Part shown: positions 33,101 through 44,500 of the stretch, piece by piece
How positions within the stretch are numbered: position 1 is the first letter of the stretch
Layout of the letters: each line of letters opens with the position of its first letter
From: Diploptera punctata
Lineage: Eukaryota > Arthropoda > Insecta > Blattodea > Blaberidae
Length of the DNA: 64,000 nt
Assembly (NCBI GenBank): GCA_030220185.1
Contig: JASPKZ010004571.1
Location: forward strand, 558,001 to 622,000
Direction: 5' to 3'
The notes under the pieces: model-generated
Told to the model about the DNA's origin: nothing
What the model saw: only the letters and a program-made list of their open reading frames with translations
Database searches by the model: none
Translations under genes and position numbers: made by a program

Positions 33101-36100
33101 ATCGCGATTTCATGGAAGCATGAATCCTATGAGGTGAGTTGTTTAAACAATATGTTCTCCGATGAATTTTAATAATATAATCTATGTTTATAATTATATA
33201 CCAAGAAGATGAAGATCACTGGGCCGTCCTATGAAACGCTGGAGGGAAAATTTTCTAAAGGATCGTAACAGGCCTTGGCCTAATACTTGGAAGGAAGAAG
33301 AAGAGATATCTATGTCTTGTGTAACCATCAAATAGTTGTTACGTTTTGCATGAAATTTAAAGAAACATTCACTCAATAACACACGACAACAATCAATTGC
33401 TTATAAAGTCCGTCATTTTATCTTGTGGAGGAGGTGTGTTTATCATGGAAGGAGGAGGTCTAAAGAGATTTTGACAGAAATTGAGAGAATCGTGATTATG
33501 ATTGGTTGAAAGACAATATTAATTCAAACATGATTGGTCATTAACTAACATTTGAGGTATGAGTGAAACAATCATAGTAAACATGGGGCTTAGATGAAAA
33601 AAGCTAATTTCATTTTCTTAAATTAGCAATTTAATTTAAATATAAGTCCTTTTATTAAGAATGCTGACTTCTAATAAACTATTTTGGTCAATATCTGCTA
33701 ATGTATATTATTTTAGTTATGAAAAAATTTATATTTAATACCACATGATGAAAGTTAAAAATTAAATTGTACCTGTTGGTACGTGCCGTCATCCTCAACT
33801 TTGTTAAAATATTGTATATAAAATTAACTGGAGAGCTTTCGGAAGTTATCTTCCATCTTCTGCAGGTTGGTAGTACTGATTTAATATCACATAGAACAAG
33901 CTGTCAGAGATTATATAATCTAAATTTAATTACCTTCAGAAAGTACAATCCACTCTATTTTTGTGATGAAAGATGCATGTTCATCACTACTGTTAACTTT
34001 ATTTTGTACTTCATCTATCCAAAGTAATAAGACATGTAATTCTTGCCTGTAGTTGCTTATATTAATCCGAGAATCTACCACAATGAAAGATCTTTCCTTT
34101 CCACATACTTCATCACTAAATAACACCTATTGAGAGATAAAAAAAATCATTACTTATCACTAATTATTCACAGTTAACACTTTACATACATATATAAATA
34201 CACATGAAATTCTATATTACCTATATATGTGAAGTGCCAATTCAAATTGTATTAAGTGCAGAAAAGCAAATTTTACAGGAAACATGAAAAATGTTTTGTG
34301 GCTATGTTAATGTCAAATTTAGGCACTATGAAACTGTACTGAGTGTAACAGCTTGTTCTAATTAAGTTTGTACTTAAGAATTAAATTAATATTTTTAATA
34401 CCTCACCTCATATCCTTTATTCTTCTAGACTGCAGTTTCGGAGCTATACCTCCATCATCAGTAGCCTCTCATTGACCGATGTTATGTCGTTTCTTGATGG
34501 TTTTCTTCTTCCTTCTGAAAACCGCCAAGAAATGGCATAACATCGCTTGATGAGAGGCTATATATATATATACAGCTCCAAAATTGCAGTCTAGGAGAAT
34601 AAAGGATATGAGGTGAGGTATTAAAAATATTAATTTAATTCTTAAATTAAACTTCATAGTGATTTTTTTCCTGTGAAAGTTAAATTAAGTTTGTACTTAT
34701 TACATTTTGCACCATCAAAATGGATTTAATAGTTTTGAAGCAATTTTGTGACATAATATGTTTTGAATCTCCACGTTTGTTAATGCTCTAGCAGCCATAA
34801 TATTTCTTTTTCGAAGCCAAACACAGCAGAGTCTATAGCAAACAATTAGGAAAAGTAAGATTGAGTTCAATAATCAAGAAAAACAACTATTAGGAGTGGG
34901 TATTAATCTCAAATGAAAATTATAAGATCGCTCAAGTGGAAGCAATTTTTATATTTTTTTTTAAACAACGCTTGATATGTGCTATTGAAATAAATCAAGA
35001 AAGATATTCTCCAAATTTTAACATAATCTGATCATTAGGAATGGGGGTTTACCTGAATGTCAAAATTTAAAAACTTATCTAGGAGCTGACATGTTTGTTT
35101 TCTCGTTACAAAACTGTATAATAATAATAATAATAATATATTTATATTGGCAGAGTAAAGCCATAAGGCAAACAATATTAAATACAGATTCGTAAAAATA
35201 CTCATAAACAGAGAAAATTACGAGTTAGAGAAAAAACACATAACTGAGGTTGCAAAAGAAAATGGTTTTGAAGAAAAAAAGACACACAAAAACTTGATAA
35301 GTACAAAAAACAAAAATTGAGGAATGAAAGCGCTCTCCAGATAGAAAAACCAAAAGAAAAGAAATACAGGAAATTCACATATCACCCTTGGACACACAAT
35401 AAATTTCAAAAGATTTTTGAAAAATTCAATATCAGTCTAGTACCAAAGAATGATTATAGCCTAAATAAACTAATAAAAACCAAGAAAAATGTAAAGATTG
35501 ATGATAAAGTCAGGAATATATCAAATAAAATATGCAGATTGTGATAAGGTATACATAGGGAAAGCAAAGAGAAATTTAGCCATTAGAACTAAAGAACACA
35601 TCAGAAATGTAAAAAAAAAGGGGGGGAGAAATAGAAAAATCTGCAGTAGCTGCTCATGCTTGGTCAGAAAACCACAAAATAGATGTGAACACAAAATTAT
35701 TAAAACAGTTAGAAAACAGGAAGAGGTAGCAGGAGTCAAGAATCAGAGACGAAAAACTTGAGAAAATTATATTTGAAAAGAAAAATATATGCCTAGACTG
35801 GGGTTTGATCCCAGGACCTTTGACTCTCTATGTCAATGCTCTTCCATCTGAGCTGCCTCCAATCTAAATGCATATTTTTCTCTTATACATTGACATAGAG
35901 AGTCAAAGGTCCTGGGTTCAAACCCGTCTAGGCGTATATTTTTCTTTTCAAATATAATTTGTCCATCATTAAGATGTTTAAAAACGAATAATATTAACAT
36001 CAACTTGAGAAAATTCAATCTGTAATAGCTGAAGATGGGGCTAACAAGCCTTGAAACATATGTTCAACAAAAACAACCATAAGAGGTAAGAACACTTAAT

Positions 36101-38513
36101 TACTCATAATGTTATTTCCCATAATTGATTTATGGAAGAAACATCAATGTTAGACAAAAAAATGGATGGGAACAAACGTGAAACTTACCTTATTTAGGTG
36201 GATATAAAGAGCACTAGACTAAATTTACTGAAAGAAAATGTCATTGGAAAATCTCATTAATGGACGGACAGGTCTGTAATAAATATTTTTATGAGAATTT
36301 TGTTGCCTTACCTTCCACCTGGAAGCTTCAGTTCTCGAGCCAGTTTTAACAATATGCAATGTTCCAGCTCCATCTGCAAGAACTGCCAATTCTGGTGATG
36401 GAAAACTAAGGGAAGTGTTATAATGCCCTGGTTTTCTCACATGAACTTGGCATTTCCCAAACTTCTAGTACTCCTGCTGTTGTACCTGCCTGAATAAAGA
36501 AAAAATATATTTTTTTAATATAATTAAAATAGCTTGGCTTTTAGCAATTAAAAATGTACATATCAAACACAATGCAGTCTCTCAAAATGGTAAAATAATG
36601 CCTTAAACAGTTTGGTTATTTTTTTCATACAAATATAATAATTTTCATTCAATTATTATTTATTAGAAAACCCTTATTTACAAAAAATAATACTACATAA
36701 CACAAGAATATAAAACTGCATTGGTATGATTACAGCAAAAACTCCTTATTCATGTTTTCATATACATGTTTTCATTATTCGTGGATTAAAAAGTTGCGAC
36801 ACAGTTCCTGTATTCGTGGCTAAAAATGTATTTATTTGCGGATCCAGTCAGTATATTAAAAGGAATAGTAGCCTTCATTAATGCATCGGCAACTTATTTT
36901 TACTGCAGGCATGTGCCAAGGCGACTTTTACAAAGAGCAATTCAAACTAAATGGACAAATTAATACTGAAGTGAAACAAACCTTATTGTCACTAAGCCAT
37001 CGCCTTTGTATTTCACATGCTGCTATGTCCGTCATAAATGCTGCCCTCGCCATGATCGATGTTTAATTGTTTCAACTTGTCATTCATTGCAGTAATTTTG
37101 ATTGAATAACAAGTGTCTCTTCTGCTTTGTCGCCAATTTATAATGTCTAGTAAAAGGAAAGAAAATTAGTTCTGAAGCGGAAAAAAGTAGTGTTGCCGTT
37201 TACAGTCAAAACAGAAATGCTTGACCGTTTACGCATTGGGGACCAATGAACCTCTGGATCAGGTCATATTTTGTGGGAATTTCAAAATGTCTGCACCAAC
37301 AGAGGGAAGAAGAAGAGTTTCTTCCAATCGACATAACGTCAGTCGCCAAAAAAGTACTGAAGATGAGACCGTTATGGTCTCGAAATCGCGATTTTCTTAG
37401 AAGATTTGTATGAGGAGAGGTAAGGAACATTTGATTTTACCATAAATTAAACCTCATAGTGATTAATTCCTGTAAAAGTTAAATGTAAATATATATTTAA
37501 TGTTGTCTCATGAATATAGTACAGTATTTAATTTTTAAAATTTAATTACAATGTACCATACTGCTTCACATCTTGCACTTACATTTAGATTCTTAACACT
37601 TTTCTGGATTTTCCATTGTTTATCTATAAAGTAGACATCATCCTTAGACCAAGAATCACCATACAAATGATTATGCAGTCCAAAAATTTTGGCATGAAGA
37701 AAAGAATACTGTTCATCACTCGGTAGAACATGATCTATACCTGTAACATTATAAGCAATTCATTATTTTAACTTTATTGATCAGATAGATATGCAAAACT
37801 ACATAGAGTGATAACATTTTTTTTTAATTTGTGCTTAATATAAGTTTTCTATAGTGCTGAATCCAATGTCAGTTCTCAGTGATACTCTTTAAGGAAAATA
37901 AACCCATTTTATACATCAGCTCTTAATAAACCCTGGTATAGTAGTTAAGTTCCTTGCCTCTAGTATCTGGCCAGGAACGATGGATTTTTTTAGGATGAAA
38001 AAATCCAAGGAACAAGTCCTCCAGGAAGGGCTTTAAGGGTCGTATCTATGAATGCATTAGACCGTAAAAGTTGTTCTCTGCTGAGAAAGTTGCATCCAAA
38101 GACTTTTTGCATACTCAAAAGTCTGTTCATGCGATAATAATTGTCGAAATTCCTTAGCTACCTGGCGAGGTGACTTTGCAGAGAACGAATCGTGAGCAAC
38201 CCAATGGGAACCGATGTACTTTGAAACCTTGCTGCTTTATCCAAGATGTCAAACCTTGAAGACTTCGATCATGTTTTCGGTATACGCGGAGAAGAGGAAT
38301 TTGATAGAGTCTACCAAAGAATTCAACTGGAAGAACAGGAGAATCGGCATAATATCGCACAATGCAGACGTCGTCGTATATGATTTTATTTGCAGGACGC
38401 AAGCATAAATGCATTCCTCTAAAGTAAAGTAAAGTGATCCCACGACAGGCCTCAGGAGGCCCTTGGGGTAGTAGGAGGTTAAGGCTCCCACTTTTTCTAG
38501 ACAATCGGCACTT

Positions 38514-38556
<43 letters not shown>

Positions 38557-41500
38557 GCTTTATTTTACCTGGCAGAGTTAAGGCCTTAAGGCCTTGTCTA
38601 CCACTCAACCAGGTTTAAAAAAAAATACAAACAAAAAATAGTCTTAAATCTAAATTACAATATATATCTATAAATATAAACGATTACAAGTTATGAATAC
38701 AATACAATTAATATTTATAATGTATTTTGATTTACTCTAAATTTAACGAATTAAATATATATGTACAATATATATAAAAAAACAGGAAAAGATTAATGAC
38801 ATAGTATAAAATTAAATAAATAGAGAAAAATTGATTATTAGACAACAGGTAACTGTATAAGCGTGACTTAAAGGTACCAAGTGTGCGGCAACCCCTGATA
38901 TCTTGAGGAAGGAGATTCCAGGAGCGGGCAGAGGCTACTGTGAAGGAAGTAGAATAGGAGGAAGTGCTATGAAGAGGAATTGTTAGCAGACTGCTATCTT
39001 GTGATCTAGTGTCAATATTGTGGTAAGAGGATAACTTCTCAAATCTAGACGCCAGGTGTAAGTAGGGATGTAGGAATTCAGAAGCTTGAAAAGTAGTGAA
39101 AGAGAGTGCAATTTACGTCTGTCAGTAAGACGGAGCCAAGAGAGGTTATTAAAGTGTTCGGAAATATGGTCATAACGGCGGATATTGAAAATGAATCAAA
39201 CGCAAGCATTATGAACACGCTGCAGTCTCTGCGACAAGTCATAGTTTAGATCATTATATATAATGTCACAATAATCAAAGTGTGGTAACACAAGATTCTG
39301 CACAAGGATTTGTTTTAACGAAACTGGGAGAAAATTCTTTAAACGTCTAAGATAATGTAAGATGGAGAAAGTCTTTTTACATATGTGTTTCACTTGTGTT
39401 TGCCAGGTTAGATTTGCGTCTAGATGTAGTCCAAGATCTATTACTGAAGAAGAATATTATTTATAGTAATGTTTGGTAGTGTAGATATGTCAAAGGTTGT
39501 AAGCAGTCTTTGTTGTCCCATTAGAATTACTTGTGACTTGTTAGGATTTAGATTTAGACCGATACCTGAAGACCAGTTAAAGATGGATATGAGATCGTCA
39601 TTCATTTTTGTCAAGCTGTTATAGAGAGAATGAGGAGGTGAATGTAGGTAAATTTGGAGATCATCAGCGTAGAGGTGATAACGGCAGTGTTTTAGTACAG
39701 TTGGCAAGTCATTTATGTAGATTGAGAAAAGAAGAGGTCCGAGAACACTGCCCTGGGGGACTCCAGCCGGCACGTTGCGCCAAGTCGAAGATCTAGAGTT
39801 TAATGAAATGTATTGTTGACGACCGTGCAGGTATGAGTCGAACCAGGATACAGCGCTGTCAGACAAGTGTAGGTGCTTGAGCTTTATCATAAGTAAGTCG
39901 TGGTCTACTGTGTCAAAAGCTTTGCTGAAGTCAAGTAAGGTTAAAGGAGTCAATTGACGTCTGTCCACGGCTTCACGAATATCTTCAGTAATTTTTAGCA
40001 AAGCTGTGGTTGTGCTATGACCATATCTAAAGCCGGATTGATAAGGATCAAGGAGGTGATTTTCTTGGAGATATTCAGTCATTTGCTTATGTACAATATG
40101 TTCCAGGGCTTTAGATAATGTCGGAAGGATGCTAATCGGTCGGTCGGTAGTCATTACAGTTAGTAGGTGTACTTATTTTTGGTATAGGCCGAACTCTAGA
40201 CTGTTTCCATACAGTAGGGAAGATAGAAGTTATAAGGGAAGCATTAAAAATATGAGTCACTGTGGGTAGTATAATGTCAATGATTTTATTTAGCATTAAA
40301 ATGCTGATGTTATCTGTTCCTTGTGCATTGGATTTAATCCGCTTGAGTGCTTTTTTAACGTCTATAGGCGAAATGTCGTTAAAGTAAAATTTATCTCTTC
40401 CTATATGTGGGGATGGGGATAAGTCTTTAAGAATGTCTATTTTAGATGTTTTTATTATTAATTTCATACATCTCTATGATGGATAAATCATATTTAAAGA
40501 GAAAAATTATACGCTCAGACCGGGACTTGAACCCGGGACTAGAAAACCAAGGGTCCCGGGTTCAAGTCCCGGTCTGAGCGTATAATTTTTCTCTTTAAAT
40601 ATGTCTATTTTAGTCTTGTTGTCTGGAGGTGTCATGGGTATTGAGGTAAAATGTTCATTTAAGTCATCTACAGAAATGTCTATTGAGTCAGTTGAGGGAT
40701 TCAACTGTCTAAGTCCCATTGCACGGAGATTTCGCCAAGTGTCCCGTGCACTTATTTCAGGTCCGATTATACTGTGGGCGTGTCGTAGTTTGGCATTGCG
40801 TATAGTTTGTGTAGTTGTGTTTCTAAGTTGTTTGTATAGTTGCCAGTTCTCGTCATTTTTATGTCGTCTGTATGTTCGGTATGCTTTGTCTCGTTTTGAC
40901 ATAAGTTCACGTATTGAGTCATTCATCCAGGGTGCAGGGGAGCGGGAAAATCGTCGGGTTTTTACTGGTGCATGTCTATCATATAGTTGTAATATCAGTG
41001 TATTAAATGTGTCTACTTTTTCATCAACTGATCTAAGATTCCATATTGTGTACCAAGGTAGTTCTAAAGCGTCTGATTTTAGTTTAGTATCGTCTATGTT
41101 TTGTAAATTTCTGTACGTAATCAATTTAGAGCGTCTTTTAGGACATTGGAGTGAGTATTCTACGAATACAATGTCATGAGCAGATATGCCGGGAGCAGGA
41201 ATTTGTCCATATGACAGTACTTTCTGTGGATGTGTAGTCACTATTAAGTCCAGTAGAGTGTCGGTATTAGCAGTATGATGTGTGGCAGAGAAAGGAACAA
41301 TTGTCATATTTAAGCTTTGGAACATATTTTTAAGTTGTATGGCTGGTGAGTCAGTCTGGAAGAAGATTTTGGTATTAAAAAAATCGCCTGCGGACAATAA
41401 CTGGTTTTCATAATGAGGTAATGAATCGTTCAGAGCTGTTTTCTAGATCGCGAAAGGTGCCTTATTTTTGGAGGTTTGTATACCATGCATATGAGACATT

Positions 41501-44500
41501 TTTTTGATACTGGCTTGAATGTCTCACGAATAAGATCTCGGGGCGAACGGCAAGTATACAGAAAGGGGGACTTGTGGACAATTCTTGGATTAAGCTCATT
41601 TGATATAAAAGGCACCAACTCCTCCACCTCTTTTATCTATTCTGTCATTTCTGAGCAGTGTATATCCGTCTAGGTGAAACAAGGGACGAAGGTATGGAAG
41701 GGGTGCGCAAGGTTTCCGAAATTAAAATGGCGCTCAGTCCAAGAAATAGAACATATGGTTGTGCAAACTCATCAAAATGGGACCGGTAATGCTTTGTGTG
41801 CATTACGTTGAGCGATTTAAGAAGTGGGATGATTATATCAATAAAGAATTCATTCTTAATTATAACTGGTAGTTAGTAGTTAGTTGTTGGAGGGGATGGT
41901 ATAGGAGGGATTGAGGAATGTTGCTACCTGCGTTAAAAGTTGTCTGCACAATAAGAGGGGTGGATTGGAGAACGTGAGTGAGTCAGAGGTTACAAACAAG
42001 TCTTCATTTGTCAGAAAGCTCAAATAGTTGGCCAATAGCAGAAAGTAAAAAATAACCTATGTACTGCTAATAACTCTAATAAAATTAAAATAATTTAGCT
42101 AAACAAAGAACTTAAAAAATTAAAAATTAAAACAAGAGTAAGTTGTCCTAAATAAAAAATGAATACACTTAAAACTTACCTAAATTAGGAAAATAATTAA
42201 CCATATAATTGGTTTAGCAAGAGGAAAGACAAAGGAACCTATTTATGGGTACACTCAGGGTCCTATCGTAGTTGATATCCGTATAAGATCCTAAATTTTG
42301 CGTTTTTCGCCATTTCATTGTTGACTATGACGTCGAGCGTCCATTGTCCATAAACATAATTTGAATACCGTATTTCTGTATACGTGTCTTGTAGCATAAG
42401 CGATAACGAACACTTCGTTAGGTCCTCTGCAAACAGTAGTAACATGCCCCCTTCCGTGTGCAACTTTTTCTTGCTTAGAACGACTTCACTGCGCTTGCGG
42501 TAAACTAACAAATTTCACTATTATAGCCCGCGGTCTTTCAGCATTACTAACACCAACACGGTGACTTCTGTCAATGTCAGTCACTGATAAATCGACACCG
42601 ATTTTTTTGGCCACCTCGATGGCTTTCTGGTCAGTGTCCTCTCCGGCCTCTTCTTTCACACCAAAAATCCTGAGGCATTGACGTCTCTGGTATTGTTTTC
42701 TAGATCGTCTATTTTATTTTCCAACACCTCAATCTTTCTGTCTTTTTCATCGAGGGTCTTTTTCAGATCCTCAATTACCTTAGTGTTGTCCTGGATGGTC
42801 TTCTGCAGTTCCGCCACTACCTGGTCCCGCAACATGGACACAAACACCTGCAGAATGCCGGGATCCTGTAGCGCCTCTTTCACCACACGTTTCACTGCTT
42901 CCTCCGTAGAACTTGTCGAATCGTTGTTGGAATTACGTGTGTTTTTTCCCATGTTGTTAAATGTACACACTTTTGGCAATAACTAATATAAATTTATACT
43001 TAAACTGACTATGAATATTCAACTTTAGCTATGAAATAACGAAGGCACCTGCTGAAAAATAACTTAAAACCTGGAGCGTAACTTGTGCGTGTTAGTAGCT
43101 AGCCGCCATGACACATTTCAGCCGGGTTGTCAGCCCTGCGTGACGGCCGCCTTTACCCCCAGAACAAGCGTCTGGTACTCATTTCCGTTAGAGGCTGAGT
43201 CGACCCCAGGGCCATAGTGCCGCCAGAGGGCTTTGGGTCAGTTTAAAAATCCTGACCCCAATGGGACTTGAACCCTCGACTCTCCGGCTTGTAGCTCAGT
43301 GCCTTAACCACTACGCTAAGGCAATGCATTCCTCTAGCAGACGAAAATAACAGAAGTGGTTTTATCGCTGAGAATTCTGGGTAATTTCTTGCCAATATTT
43401 AAAAAAAACTACCTTCATGCATGACCAGTCAGCGATAAGCTAAATCAAACTTTGCACATGCTCACAGAAAACTCAACTCACCAGAGACTAATGTATTTGC
43501 ATGCAGCCCTAAGCTCTGGGTCCTGAGTCTGAAGATTTTCAGGCTTGTAAAAGAATCTTAAGCCTAAAAAAGTGGCATCTAAGCCAAATGTATCAATCTT
43601 CATCATCCTATAATACCAGTTGCCTACTAGATGTCTCATTAGGCCAATATGCAGACCATATGCCATTCATGACATCTGTAGGGAAATAATAACTAAATTA
43701 GCTTGGTCTAGAAATTCCTAACAAAGGAGAGGCTATGGCTAGACTCATAAGGATGTAAAGCCAATAAGTAAGATTTTCAACTGTTTGGAAAATTTCTGCA
43801 TTTTAATAAATATCCTGATGCATATCTCGTGAATCTTTTGTTGCACAAATTTAGAATTTTATACTGTTTGATACTGTTGCTCTACATACTTTTCCATCGT
43901 CACTAACGTTTCGTACTATATTAAATGTTTTGCAACAATACTTATAACCTTTTTTTACAGTTATTAAATATTTATCTATGTATGTAATGATTTTTTCAAA
44001 GTTTAACAGAATCGTTGTTTGTATGCGTGAACACTTATAGAAACTTCTGCTACATGGAAGAGATATCTGTGAAATTGAAATGATCAACATTCAAAAATAT
44101 TTTTAAGAAATGGATGTTCACTCACTTCATTTTGTTAGGTTCCGATGGAATGAGTTAATGTACATTTCATTAAATAATATTGATGTAATTAATTTTGTTA
44201 GATTAGGAAGGGGGAAGTTGGTGTACACCCATTTCAAATAAATGTTTGGGAATTTATTGCGAAGGTTGGTCATACCTATTTCACAACTAAGTGGTTCCAT
44301 CTAGCAACAACTCTATAAACTTTTGTACATGCACGCTGTTATTCTGTAGGACTTAGAAATTTTTTTGGGAAAGGTAAACTAAACTTTTTCCTTCAGAAGA
44401 ATGTCTAATATGCCCATTTTTAATAATTGTTTGGTAATTTTAATATTATTAATATATTTGTTTAACATAAATTTGGGGATTTATTGGAAACATTCTTCTT

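Larger units (their letters stand above)
32827..33170. mobile_element. Near-perfect hammerhead palindrome nested in the previous duplication
   Basis: Target duplication AATAATATAATCTAT at 32812-32826 and 33171-33185. Arms of about 150 bp match base for base over most of their length. The left end carries GGGAAGTAAACATTATGAGG. Confidence 0.82.
38516..43110 (-). mobile_element. Non-LTR retrotransposon (CR1/jockey-like), nearly full length
   Basis: 3' end TAAAATAAAGC(TATTAT)n at 38516-38560, ORF2 (EN remnant, RT) at 39190-41627 and ORF1 at 42260-42979, all on minus. The 5' end is near 43110 in the SINE body. The (ATT)n tail and ORF order fit CR1/jockey-type LINEs; the precise clade is not resolved. 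Confidence 0.75.
38420..43322 (-). mobile_element. tRNA-derived SINE split by a LINE, 13-bp duplication
   Basis: Minus strand: tRNA-like head GCCTTAGCGTAGTGGTTAAG with B-box GGGTTCAAGTCCC (43250-43322) and body GGTCGACTCAGCCTCTAACG. The SINE 3' end GGGAGCCTTAACCTCC...ACTTTACTTTACTTT is at 38420-38515. AATGCATTCCTCT flanks both outer ends. Confidence 0.72.

Noticed and set aside
38516..38560. Stand-alone microsatellite
   Set aside because: It is the 3' tail of the LINE that lies beside it.
41476..41673. Host exon near 41.5 kb
   Set aside because: Lies within the LINE between ORF1 and ORF2; probably decayed endonuclease sequence.
42656..42986. Plus-strand ORF opposite LINE ORF1
   Set aside because: Hydrophobic and serine-rich mirror of the coiled-coil ORF on the minus strand; not supported.
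43250..43325. tRNA-like promoter belonging to the LINE itself
   Set aside because: The SINE body continues from the head and its typical 3' end is found beyond the LINE tail, so a split SINE explains both pieces.
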